Source of the DNA: Pedosphaera sp.
GTDB taxonomy: Bacteria > Verrucomicrobiota > Verrucomicrobiia > Limisphaerales > UBA9464
Length of the DNA: 40,353 nucleotides
Reading direction: 5' to 3'
Assembly: GCA_009695205.1 (NCBI GenBank)
Contig: SIBK01000042.1
Span: 1-40,353 of the forward strand
Below, piece after piece: positions 16,435-25,388 of the stretch. A program made the position numbers and the translations under genes. Under the pieces are notes generated by a model. It saw nothing but the letters and a program-made list of their open reading frames with translations, did not search any database and was not told the origin of the DNA. Every line of letters begins with the position of its first letter. The stretch's first letter is position 1.

Positions 16435-17796
16435 TCACTGCAGCGGCTTGATTTTTATGTTTTTGAACCAACAAGGAGATCCGTGATCCTGGAGTCCAAT
16501 ATAGCCGTGCTGCGGGTGATCCTTGAAGGCGATGTCAAACTTGTGTTCCGACCCATCGGGCCGTCGGTTCAGGTGAGTGAACTTTTCGAGATCGATTTGA
16601 TTCACAATTTCGTCATTCAGCATTACCTGGATCTTCGAGTCCCTGGAGGTAATTTCCATGTGATTCAATTCTCCGACGGGCCGCATCGCATTTCGGGTGG
16701 GTTTGGAGAGGTCGTACAGCGCGCCCGTGTCGTGATACCCCGCACCGGTCGTGTCATCGATGGCGATCTCAAGGCCGTTGAAACCAATATCTTTGCCGGG
16801 GCGGGGTGTGAGGGAAGAGGTGCGAATGAAGACTCCGCTATTGCAGAACGGTGTGATCGTGAAATCCACGCTCAATATGAAGTTTGACCATTCGCTTTCG
16901 TGAATCAGCATATAATGCCCGGCATGATGTGGGTTCATCGAGCCATTCTGGATCTGGTTCTTGGGAACGGAACGATCGCTATTCATCCAGCCCGCGTAGG
17001 ACCTCCCATCGAAGAGAAGTCGCCAGCCGTCCCGTTGCTCCGCTTCGCTCAGCACATTGTCTGGCATCGGGCTAAGCTTCTTAACCCGGACTTTGCGATA
17101 GCGGACGAACTGTTGGGTGAGATCGCCGCCACCGTGCACCTGCAGAGCGATTCCTCCACGGTCCGGATGGCGCAGCTCGGTTTCCTGCCATTCACAGAAG
17201 CGAACGCCGTTGATCCACGTGGTGATGTGCGGCGGATTGCCGACGATGCGCGCCCGGAGTTCGTTCCACTCTCCATGCCGCCAAAATTTTGGCCAGGCTT
17301 CGGGCAGAACCGGAAGGCGCGGCGGCGCGGGCGAGGACACTTCTTTGATTTCTGTTACGCTCTTTAGGAAGGAGAAATTTCGGACGTTGGGTTTGCCTCC
17401 AAGTCCTTCCCCGTAGATGCCCATGAGGTTTCCATCGGCGTGATAGTCGATCAACGCCTGCCAGGCACTGCCATCTTCCGTGCTGCGCAAAAAGAGACCG
17501 CTGTCGGGGCCGAAATCGTTGTTCATTTCGAGCGCAACCTCAAAATCACCGAAACTTTCGTCGGTCAGAATGATTCCACCGTTGCCAGGAATGTCTTGAG
17601 ATCCGACAAGCGCTCCGTTTTCGACGACCCAACGGCCGCCGGTTTTGTTCTGGCTTGCCCGGCTGTGGCCGGTCTTGGAGCTTACATGCCAACCGCTGAG
17701 AGTCCGGCCGTCGAATAGAGGCATGAATCCCTCTTCTGCGGAAGCGATTCCGTTTGCCACGAACAGAGCCGCGAAGTGAATGATAATTCTTTTCAT
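16435..17796 (-). CDS. Secreted tandem DUF1080 (3-keto-disaccharide hydrolase-like) protein
   Basis: The 453-residue protein has a signal peptide (IIIHFAALFVANGIASA) and two DUF1080 domains in tandem. The first (about 22-240) opens with FMPLFDGRTLSGWHV and holds GDFEVALEMNNDFGPDSGLFLRS. The second (about 255-452) opens with WRLLFDGRSYAGWMN and holds FILSVDFTITPFCNSGVFIR and GYIGLQDHGSPCWFKNIKI. Each is a concanavalin-like jelly roll. Some DUF1080 proteins hydrolyse 3-keto-glycosides made by Gfo/Idh/MocA oxidoreductases. Whether this one does is inferred. It precedes the sigma fragment and follows, in the same direction, the GSDH-cytochrome gene whose stop is 171 bases upstream of this start, so the two may be co-transcribed. 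Confidence 0.88.
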   Translation of the reverse strand: MKRIIIHFAALFVANGIASAEEGFMPLFDGRTLSGWHVSSKTGHSRASQNKTGGRWVVENGALVGSQDIPGNGGIILTDESFGDFEVALEMNNDFGPDSGLFLRSTEDGSAWQALIDYHADGNLMGIYGEGLGGKPNVRNFSFLKSVTEIKEVSSPAPPRLPVLPEAWPKFWRHGEWNELRARIVGNPPHITTWINGVRFCEWQETELRHPDRGGIALQVHGGGDLTQQFVRYRKVRVKKLSPMPDNVLSEAEQRDGWRLLFDGRSYAGWMNSDRSVPKNQIQNGSMNPHHAGHYMLIHESEWSNFILSVDFTITPFCNSGVFIRTSSLTPRPGKDIGFNGLEIAIDDTTGAGYHDTGALYDLSKPTRNAMRPVGELNHMEITSRDSKIQVMLNDEIVNQIDLEKFTHLNRRPDGSEHKFDIAFKDHPQHGYIGLQDHGSPCWFKNIKIKPLQ

Positions 17797-17967
17797 GACG
17801 TAAGTTGTACGAACGCCCGCTGGGACGCAGTTAGACGGAGGAGAGGGAGGGACACAGCGGCGTTATACAGGAGATTGTCTAAAGGTTCAAGCGTCTACAG
17901 GCAGCGTAATGATATGTCAGAACCCAGGGGGGCTGATGCCGTAACGCAGCCATGCCGTTGGTGGGTC

Positions 17968-20625
17968 TCATCGTCCATCCCCGGACTCCGACAATAGGAA
18001 TGCCATGAGGTTTAGAATCTCATCTTTAGTAAGAACGTTCACGATGCCATCGGGCATGTTGGAAGTCGTGGATTTCGTTCGCCGCACGATGTCACTCTTG
18101 AGCACGCGATTCAGTTCGTCGACTGCGGATCCGGTTCGCAGAATGATTTCCCGGTCCGTCTCCCGCTCGATCCTTCCAATCAGCGAATCCTTCGAGCGTG
18201 TCTCAATTTCAACTATGGCGTATTCGTCGCGAATCACTCGGGAGGGTTCGAGGATGGATTCCAAAATCTCACGGGGCGCCATTCTCACTTTGATTGCGGT
18301 CAAATCGGGTCCCACAGAACCTCCATCTTTTCCGAGTCGATGACATTGAATACATCCGATCTTTTCGAAGGCCGCCTTTCCTGCGGCCAAGAAGCGGGCG
18401 GAGCCCAGTTTTTCCACGTCCGGCAAAAGATCTTCAACCGTCCACGCTCGGACAAACGTTGAGTCGTTTTTCATCTGGCTGATCCAGCTCCGGAAAAGTT
18501 GAACGGCTTGATCATCGACACGGCCGCTGACCAGCGGGGGCATCTGTCCACGCCCTCGCAGGCTGAGTCGGTGGACCAGGACTGAGTGATCCGGGTTGCC
18601 TGGCGCCGCAAGCATCGCATTTTGAATTCCGAAGGTGTCGTGCTGGGGACGTGCTGCGATGAGATTCATGCGATCGTCGGCGCGGGTGAACTCGAGTTCC
18701 ATTCGGGCGTTTCCTCCGCCTGCCTCGACATGGCACACTGAACAGTTCGCATGGAGGTAGGAACGGGCCCGCTTCGAAAGGTCTTGCGTGGCGTCGTACG
18801 GATTGACCAAACGCGGGCGCGTTTCAGGATCGGTCTTCGGGCTTCCGGAGAGGATTCCCAGGCGGGCCAGACGATTGATTTGGTTCTCGGTTGTTCCATC
18901 GTATGGATGAGTCCGATTGAGTTGAAGGTCGCTGATGCCCAGAACAAAATTAACCGCGCGCGAATGGCAGGCAAGGCATTCCGAACGACTGGGGAAATGC
19001 CATTTTAGGCGGTGAGTTCCGGTGAGTTCCTTGATGCTGATCTCGGTGTCTTCCCCCGTCTTGGCTACTAAATCGGCATCGGTCTGCTCTGGGTTCCATC
19101 GGTAGGAGTAACCCACCCATTCTTTGTCCTGTCGGAGCAGAAGGCGCGTTTCAATTCGACGGCGGCTCGCCTCCGTTCCCATCTTGGTATCGATCGAAAG
19201 GGTTTGAACCAGGACTGAGCCATTCGAAAAGCGCCAGCCGCGATCCGCGAATTCAATCGATTCGTCGTCGGGGACAGCAATGAATCGTTCGGCGGTGGCG
19301 CCGTCAGCCCAACCGGGTGCGTTTACGGAATAGGATATCAAGCCGCGTTCAGGACGGAGATCCTTCGTCGAAACAAACAAGCCCGTCTCACTCAGACGTT
19401 TTGGAAACGGCAACTTCGATTCTGATTTCGGACGTTGGATGAGCCTATAAATAGCGCCGCCATGATCGACGATCAGGAGGTCGTCGTACGGATCTTTTGC
19501 GAAAGCGGCGATTTGAAGCGTGGTGTCCGCGAGTTCTTCATTCCAGATCAATTTTCCGTCCCGATGGCGTGCTCCCCAAATTTTGCCCGTTCCATAATCA
19601 CCATAGATATATGTTCCGTTGAGATCGGGGTGTCTCGCGCCGTAGTAGACAATCCCCCCGGTCAACGAGCGAAAATCAGCATGGGAGTGTTCAATCGTCG
19701 GAGAAACGATCGGTGTTGGGCCTCGACGGCGGTGGGGGTAAAAGGGATGGCCGCCTTCGTAAACACTCCATCCATAGTTGTCGCCCTTCTGAACCAAATA
19801 GGCTGTTTCCCAAAGATCTTGGCCGTTGTTTCCGACCCAGATGTCGCCGTTCATGGGGTCGATTGACATGCGCCACGGGTTGCGAAACCCATAAGCCCAA
19901 ATTTCCGGACGAACGCCCGGCTTCCCGACAAACGGATTGTCAGCGGGCACGCGGTAAGGCCGATGCTCTGCGGGATGATCGACGTCGATGCGGAGGAGGG
20001 ATGCGAGAAGATTGCTGACGTCCTGACCACTGTCCCAAGCATCCGAATCGGAAGTGCCATCGCCGGCGGTGATATAGAGAGCCCCGTCCTTCCCAAAGGC
20101 CAGATCACCCCCATCGTGACCCGCTGATCGCCATTGAAGGATGAGTTGTGCGGAATTCGTGTCGCACACCGTCGGGTCCCTGGAAACCGTGTAGCGGACG
20201 ATCTGGTTCGTTCGTTCCGGCGATTCCGTCGGCCCATTCGAAAAGACATAACAGAATCGATTTGTGGTAAAACCAGGATGAAACGTAAGGCCATAGATCA
20301 ATCGATCCTCTATTTGAAGTACGACCGCCGACTCTCGGACCTCGGGTCGATTGCGGATCTGTACGATGGTTGACGGCCGATCCTTGTTGCCGCCCTGCAG
20401 AATCACCCAGAGTCGATCCGATCTTGGCTCGGGGGCGATGTAAAGGGGCGCCTTCCATTCCATGTTGGTGAAGGTACGTTCGACGGTGAACCGAGAAGGC
20501 GGCTCGGGCGCCCCGAAGAGTCGGACGTTCTTCCAGGGGAGTCGTTCGGCAGTTTGGCCATGGGCGAGCCCTGGGAAGAGTCCCATCAGCACGACCACGA
20601 TGCGGACTGACACATGAGGAATCAT
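17968..20625 (-). CDS. Secreted glucose/sorbosone-dehydrogenase-like propeller fused to a multihaem cytochrome c region
   Basis: From the ATG at 20625 the protein has 885 residues with a signal peptide (VSVRIVVVLMGLFPGLAHGQ). The frame extends 12 codons further to a TTG at 20661, but the ATG places the signal peptide better. Residues of about 30-400 form a soluble-aldose-dehydrogenase-like propeller: GLTFHPGF, SAGHDGGDLAFGKDGALYITAGDGT, EIWAYGFRNPWRMSIDP, and GDNYGWSVYEGG. Three haem c motifs follow: CLACH (C550), CSVCH (C628) and CIQCH (C758). The last sits in a domain of the PVC-type CxxCH family, with VGPDLTAI and ILEPSRVI followed by a beta segment. It probably oxidises a sugar or similar alcohol outside the cytoplasm and passes electrons to its haems. 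The substrate is unknown. Confidence 0.88.
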   Translation of the reverse strand: MIPHVSVRIVVVLMGLFPGLAHGQTAERLPWKNVRLFGAPEPPSRFTVERTFTNMEWKAPLYIAPEPRSDRLWVILQGGNKDRPSTIVQIRNRPEVRESAVVLQIEDRLIYGLTFHPGFTTNRFCYVFSNGPTESPERTNQIVRYTVSRDPTVCDTNSAQLILQWRSAGHDGGDLAFGKDGALYITAGDGTSDSDAWDSGQDVSNLLASLLRIDVDHPAEHRPYRVPADNPFVGKPGVRPEIWAYGFRNPWRMSIDPMNGDIWVGNNGQDLWETAYLVQKGDNYGWSVYEGGHPFYPHRRRGPTPIVSPTIEHSHADFRSLTGGIVYYGARHPDLNGTYIYGDYGTGKIWGARHRDGKLIWNEELADTTLQIAAFAKDPYDDLLIVDHGGAIYRLIQRPKSESKLPFPKRLSETGLFVSTKDLRPERGLISYSVNAPGWADGATAERFIAVPDDESIEFADRGWRFSNGSVLVQTLSIDTKMGTEASRRRIETRLLLRQDKEWVGYSYRWNPEQTDADLVAKTGEDTEISIKELTGTHRLKWHFPSRSECLACHSRAVNFVLGISDLQLNRTHPYDGTTENQINRLARLGILSGSPKTDPETRPRLVNPYDATQDLSKRARSYLHANCSVCHVEAGGGNARMELEFTRADDRMNLIAARPQHDTFGIQNAMLAAPGNPDHSVLVHRLSLRGRGQMPPLVSGRVDDQAVQLFRSWISQMKNDSTFVRAWTVEDLLPDVEKLGSARFLAAGKAAFEKIGCIQCHRLGKDGGSVGPDLTAIKVRMAPREILESILEPSRVIRDEYAIVEIETRSKDSLIGRIERETDREIILRTGSAVDELNRVLKSDIVRRTKSTTSNMPDGIVNVLTKDEILNLMAFLLSESGDGR

Positions 20626-20933
20626 GGGTGGAAGGGTCGCACACTGGAAAGCCGACTTCAACGTTAGGCATGGGTTTGCTGCCTGCTAAGGGGGTCCCGG
20701 ATGCGGACAACGAATTGGTCCAGCGCACCCGCCCGGCGCTGGGTGGGTCCGAGTGACGCCGGCCAACTCCGTGGCGAATTCACTGGGCGTTTGAACGGGT
20801 CCAATGCGATGACTCGACAGCGGGTGATCGGATTGATCTCAAAGGGCTTGTTCCGATGCGGACAAAAGGCAATCCTGACAGGAGTCTGCGTGCGGCTGGA
20901 AACACGAACGCAGAGCACGAATATCCATAACAC
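20626..20933. promoter_or_regulatory. Divergent intergenic region between two dehydrogenase-like genes
   Basis: About 300 bases separate the two divergent secreted dehydrogenase-like genes and must hold both promoters. A perfect 7-bp inverted repeat, CCAGCGC / GCGCTGG with a 9-base spacer (20720-20742), is the only structured element I see and could be an operator. No clear -35/-10 pair was found. Confidence 0.4.
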
Positions 20934-23900
20934 ATGATGAATGCACAGAACTGGGTCCGATGGGGTTGGGGCATTGTTGCCTCGCTCATCCTGACGTCGG
21001 GAGCGGACGCTGCGAACCGAGTCGTCTTCCTCGCCGGCGGACGCAGCCATGGTCCCGGGGAGCATGAATTCAATGCGGGCTGCCAATTGTTGGCCCGGGT
21101 GCTGAATGAGCAGAGCGGGCTCGATGTTCAGGCCACGGTGATTCAGGGCTGGCCCAAGGATGAGTCGGTGCTCGATGGCATTCGGGCCCTGGTGATTTAT
21201 GCCGACGGCACCAGTGTGGTTGGCAAGGGCTGGGCCAAAGTCGACTCCCTGGCCGCCAAGGGGGTCGGCATCCTGTTCATGCACTACGCCGTGCATCCGT
21301 CCCCCGAGGAGGGTGAGAAGTATTATCGACCGTGGATTGGGGGTGCATTTGAAGAGGGCTGGTCTGTGAATCCCCACTGGGTGGCGGATATGAAGGCGCT
21401 GCCGAATCATCCTGTTTCGCGCGGTGTGACCCCCCTCGTGCAGGCCTACGATGAATTTTATTATAACATGCGGTTTCCGAAGGACCGCGCGAAGGTCCTT
21501 GATCTCGTGACGGCCGTTCCGACGCGGGAGCGCGTCAAGCGTTATATCAATCTCTGGAACGAAAACGGCGTCGCCGGACTGGACCGCACACAAACGTTGA
21601 TGTGGGGAATCGAGCGGCCAGATGGCGGACGCGGTGTGGGTTTTACGGGCGGGCATTACCATCGCAACTGGGCGGTTGACGGTTTTCGGACGCTGGCACT
21701 CAACGCGATTGTCTGGACGGCCGGGATAGAGGTGCCAATGAGCGGTGTGAAATCACGGGCGGTCTCCGAGGATGAGTTGAACGCAAATCTGGATGACAAG
21801 GGCCCCGTGAAACCGCGGTTGACGTTGCCGCTGCCCGGTGAGTTTGCGGCGATCCGGGCCGCCGCTGTGCAGACCGAGCGCGAACAGGGATTTGGCAAGC
21901 CTGCAGGCAAGCCGGAAAAGCCGCCCACGGGGGCTTCCCGAGGAGAGGCGCCACGAGCGAAGACACCGATTGTTGAGGGACCGCCCTTTGTTCCGCCGGA
22001 CATGTTCACCACGGTGGAAGATCTGGAGGTTACGCTCTGGGCCACCTCGCCACTTCTCTTCAATCCGACGAACATGGACTTCGACGATCAGGGTCGGCTC
22101 TATGTGGCCGAGGGCGTGAACTATCGGGGAAACGGGGGACGGCGACCGGAGGGGGATCGGATCGTGGTTCTGGAAGACACCACAGGCGCGGGGAAGGCGG
22201 ACAAGACTACGGTGTTCGTGCAGGAGCCGGCGCTCGCTTCACCGCTTGGGGTTGCCGTCTTCGACAACAAAATCGTCGTTTCGCAGCCGCCGGACATGAT
22301 TGTTTATACCGATGTGAATCGGGACGGAAAATTCGATTCAGCAGTGGACCGTCGCGAGGTATTGCTGACGGGTTTCGGCGGACGCCAGCATGACCACAGC
22401 CTGCACAGTGTTACGGCTGGGCCCGATGGGCAGTGGTATTGGAACCAGGGCAACACCGGTGCGAAATTTACCGATAAATCGGGTCAGACCTTTCGCATGG
22501 GCAGTCCATACATGATGCAGAATATCGCGGGTCAGACGAGCGATGACGGCAATGTATGGATTGGCGGCTTCACGGCGCGCATGAACCCCGATGGCACCCG
22601 GGTTAAGATTCTCGGGCATAACTATCGCAATAGCTATGAGCAGACCGTGACTTCGATGGGCGATATTTTTCAAAGTGACAACGATGACCCTCCCGCGTGT
22701 CGCGTGACGGCGATCCTCGAGGGTGGCAATGCCGGCTTTGCCTCCGCCGATGGCAGGCGGGCGTGGGAAGCCGACCGTCGCCCGGGCCAGGATACTCCGA
22801 CGGCTGAGTGGCGGCAGGAAGACCCGGGCACGATGCCGGCCGGTGATGTGTATGGCGGGGGATCCCCGACGGGCGTCGCGTATTATGAAAACGGTGCGCT
22901 GGGCGACAAATGGCGCGGCCTGCTGCTGGCCTGTGAAGCCGGAAAGAATGTGGTCTTTGGTTACGTGCCCAAGGCGGGCGGAGCTGGGTTCAAGTTGGAA
23001 CGATTCGATTTCCTGACTTCGAACAAGGAGAAGCAATGGGCGGGATCGGATTTTCTTGGAGGCAAGCCGACGGGCGAGCTGAAGACGATGTTTCGCCCCA
23101 GCGATGTCTGTGTGGGTCCCGATGGAGCGATCTATGTCGCGGACTGGTTTGATCCGGGGGTGGGCGGCCATGCGACCCGGGACAACGGGCTGAACGGTTC
23201 TATCTATCGCATTGCGCCCAAGGGTTTCAAATCCCGCGTTCCCAAGCTGAACTTGGCGACGACCGAAGGGCAGATCGCCGCGCTCAAGAGCCCGGCGGTG
23301 AACCTGCGATACACCGGGTTCGAACGTCTTAGGCAGAAGGGTCCTGAGGCCGTGCCGGCGGTGGCGGCGTTGCTCACGGACCCGAATCGTTTCATCGCAG
23401 CACGATCTGTGTGGCTGTTGGCGCAGATGGGCGACGCGGGCCGGGCGAAGGTTACGCCGCTGCTGAGCTCCAAGGACGCCGCCCAGCGGCTCATCGCGTA
23501 TCGGGCATTACGCGCCGCAGATCACGATGTACTCGCGATGGCTCGGCGGATGGCGAATGACGAGTCCGCAGGGGTCCGCCGCGAGGTTGCGGTCACCCTG
23601 CGAGGCGTGCCGGTGGAGAAGTCTGTGGACACGTTGGTGACGTTGGCGCGGGGCTTTGATGGTCGGGATCGCGCTTATCTGGAGGCTTTGGGTCTTGGCA
23701 GCCGCGGCAAGGAACAGGAAGTTTATGCGGCGGTTGCCAAGGTCATGGGCGGCCCCGCGGAAAACTGGACGGATGCGTTTGCCTGGATTGCCTGGCGCTT
23801 GCATCCGGAGGACGCCGTGAACGATTTCAAGACTCGCGTCCTGTCCGCAACACTCTCAAACGATCAGCGCAAACTCATGCTTACCGCTTTGGCGTTCGTG

Positions 23901-24551
23901 CCCAGCCGGTTGGCCGCGGGTGCCATGATCGAGATTGCAAATGCCAAGAATGTGCCGTTTCAGGACTTAGCCAAGTGGTGGCTGCTCAACCGCAAGGGCA
24001 ACGATTGGCAGGCCTACGATGTGGAGGGCGGAATGAAGGCGCTGGGAATTTATGACCCGGATAAAGTGGAATTGGTGGGCGTTGAAATGCCGCCCGAGAA
24101 AGCGGATGCACCGGCGCTCCCGTCCGTAGCCGAAATTCTGAAACTATCCGGTGATGTCGAGCGCGGTCAGCGGGCGGCCACCGCTGTTTGCTCTGTCTGC
24201 CATCGCATCGGAGCCGTCGGTGTCGAATATGGCCCGGCGCTTACGACTTTCGGTCAACAGCAAACCCGTGAAGTGCTTGTCCAGGCCATCGTCCAACCCT
24301 CGGCGTCCATCTCGCACGGATTTGAGGGCAGCGAGGTGAAGACCAAGGAGGGTCTTACCATCACAGGCATGGTGCTTTCCACCGGTGACCCGCTCATCAT
24401 CAAATGCATGGGTGGACTGGTGCAAACGGTGCCGCAGTCGCGGATCGTGTCGGTAAAAATCATGACCCGCTCGCTGATGTATACTGCGGGGATGCTCAGC
24501 CTGGATGCACAGTCCATCGCGGACATCACGGCCTATCTCAAGAGCCTGTAG
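20934..24551 (+). CDS. ThuA-GSDH-like-HEAT-cytochrome c fusion protein (PVC-type haem-binding protein)
   Basis: The 1205-residue protein has a signal peptide (WGIVASLILTSGADAA). Residues of about 28-265 are a ThuA-like glutamine-amidotransferase-fold domain (RVVFLAGGRSHGPGEHEF, GILFMHYAVH, GVGFTGGHYHRNWAVD). A charged linker (about 300-355) leads to a propeller starting DLEVTLWATSPLLFNPTNMDFDDQGRLYVAEG, with GGRQHDHSLHSVTAGPDGQWY and GPDGAIYVADWFDPGVGGH. About 780-1030 contain alpha-helical HEAT-like repeats. The C-terminal haem domain has CSVCH (C1086), GVEYGPALTTF and ADITAYLKSL. ThuA domains are tied to disaccharide utilisation through keto-sugar chemistry. The joint role with the propeller is inferred. 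Two adjacent ATGs (20934 and 20937) could start it. The gene ends 14 bases inside lpxI. Confidence 0.92.
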   Translation: MMNAQNWVRWGWGIVASLILTSGADAANRVVFLAGGRSHGPGEHEFNAGCQLLARVLNEQSGLDVQATVIQGWPKDESVLDGIRALVIYADGTSVVGKGWAKVDSLAAKGVGILFMHYAVHPSPEEGEKYYRPWIGGAFEEGWSVNPHWVADMKALPNHPVSRGVTPLVQAYDEFYYNMRFPKDRAKVLDLVTAVPTRERVKRYINLWNENGVAGLDRTQTLMWGIERPDGGRGVGFTGGHYHRNWAVDGFRTLALNAIVWTAGIEVPMSGVKSRAVSEDELNANLDDKGPVKPRLTLPLPGEFAAIRAAAVQTEREQGFGKPAGKPEKPPTGASRGEAPRAKTPIVEGPPFVPPDMFTTVEDLEVTLWATSPLLFNPTNMDFDDQGRLYVAEGVNYRGNGGRRPEGDRIVVLEDTTGAGKADKTTVFVQEPALASPLGVAVFDNKIVVSQPPDMIVYTDVNRDGKFDSAVDRREVLLTGFGGRQHDHSLHSVTAGPDGQWYWNQGNTGAKFTDKSGQTFRMGSPYMMQNIAGQTSDDGNVWIGGFTARMNPDGTRVKILGHNYRNSYEQTVTSMGDIFQSDNDDPPACRVTAILEGGNAGFASADGRRAWEADRRPGQDTPTAEWRQEDPGTMPAGDVYGGGSPTGVAYYENGALGDKWRGLLLACEAGKNVVFGYVPKAGGAGFKLERFDFLTSNKEKQWAGSDFLGGKPTGELKTMFRPSDVCVGPDGAIYVADWFDPGVGGHATRDNGLNGSIYRIAPKGFKSRVPKLNLATTEGQIAALKSPAVNLRYTGFERLRQKGPEAVPAVAALLTDPNRFIAARSVWLLAQMGDAGRAKVTPLLSSKDAAQRLIAYRALRAADHDVLAMARRMANDESAGVRREVAVTLRGVPVEKSVDTLVTLARGFDGRDRAYLEALGLGSRGKEQEVYAAVAKVMGGPAENWTDAFAWIAWRLHPEDAVNDFKTRVLSATLSNDQRKLMLTALAFVPSRLAAGAMIEIANAKNVPFQDLAKWWLLNRKGNDWQAYDVEGGMKALGIYDPDKVELVGVEMPPEKADAPALPSVAEILKLSGDVERGQRAATAVCSVCHRIGAVGVEYGPALTTFGQQQTREVLVQAIVQPSASISHGFEGSEVKTKEGLTITGMVLSTGDPLIIKCMGGLVQTVPQSRIVSVKIMTRSLMYTAGMLSLDAQSIADITAYLKSL

Positions 24552-25344
24552 CGGTGCACACGGTGACCCTGAGCTTTCCGGCGATCACCTCCAGTTCCGG
24601 CTGATCGAGCAACAACGTCTTGTCCGGTTCGAATGCCAGCACCCGGATACCAGAGTTGGCACAAATCTCGACGGTTCTCGGGCCAAGACATGGGATGTCG
24701 AATCGCAGGTCATGATTCGTTTTGGCGACTTTGACGGCGACGGCTCCGCCGGACGTTCCGGCGAGATCTCCGCCGCGCTGAAGACAGGCATCGGTGCCCT
24801 CGAAGCCCTCGACAGAAAGCGTGGTTCCGTCCTTGACCACGACACTCTGGCCGATGTCCAACCGTGACAATTCCTTGGCGATTCGAAATCCGTAGGCGAT
24901 GGCGTCTAATTCCTGGCGCCCGATTTTTGGTCCGGTCCGGTAGCCGGCGCCGGGCATCCATGGGCGCAGCCAGGGAATGGGTTCTATCAATTGAACGCCG
25001 TCCTGTTGCAATTCGTCCGCAATGGCACCGAAGATAGAATGGGCGTTCTTCTCCTTGAGGCGGAATAATAGAGAGGCGGCTCGCAGATCGGGTCGCACGC
25101 TGAACAGGTTCTTCGGAGCGATCTGGCCGAGCATCACGCACTGTTTGACTCCGCGGTCGGTGAAGGCGCGGATCATTTTCCCAAGCTGTCCCACCCGCAG
25201 CCAGATAGTTTCTTCGACGACCTTCTCGATGGCCGGGTCGGTTTCGCCCTCAAACGCGACGGCGATCACCTTCCGGCCGTCGCGCAGCGCCTCGCGAGCG
25301 AACAAGAGTGGCAGCGATTTGGAGCCTGCAATCAAACCAATCAT
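24538..25344 (-). CDS. lpxI: UDP-2,3-diacylglucosamine pyrophosphatase LpxI
   Basis: The 268-residue protein matches LpxI (DUF1009), which cleaves UDP-2,3-diacylglucosamine to lipid X and UMP in lipid A synthesis, replacing LpxH. MIGLIAGSKSLPLLFAREA at the N-terminus and VKQCVMLGQIAPKNLFS are typical. The C-terminal catalytic domain is seen in YGFRIAKELSRLDIGQSVVVKDG, EGFEGTDACLQRGG and KTNHDLRFDIPCLGPRT. The length is normal. It sits at the end of the minus-strand envelope operon, 44 bases after the kinase gene. It overlaps the end of the ThuA fusion gene by 14 bases in convergent orientation. LpxI implies an outer membrane with lipid A. Confidence 0.95.
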   Translation of the reverse strand: MIGLIAGSKSLPLLFAREALRDGRKVIAVAFEGETDPAIEKVVEETIWLRVGQLGKMIRAFTDRGVKQCVMLGQIAPKNLFSVRPDLRAASLLFRLKEKNAHSIFGAIADELQQDGVQLIEPIPWLRPWMPGAGYRTGPKIGRQELDAIAYGFRIAKELSRLDIGQSVVVKDGTTLSVEGFEGTDACLQRGGDLAGTSGGAVAVKVAKTNHDLRFDIPCLGPRTVEICANSGIRVLAFEPDKTLLLDQPELEVIAGKLRVTVCTATGS

Positions 25345-25388
25345 TGGGGCGGGGAATGGCGCGGATGCGGTGGTGTAAGAGGAGCGGA

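Noticed and set aside
20664..21662. 332-codon open frame antisense to the ThuA fusion gene
   Set aside because: It is a shadow of the strong coding frame on the other strand, with no motif.
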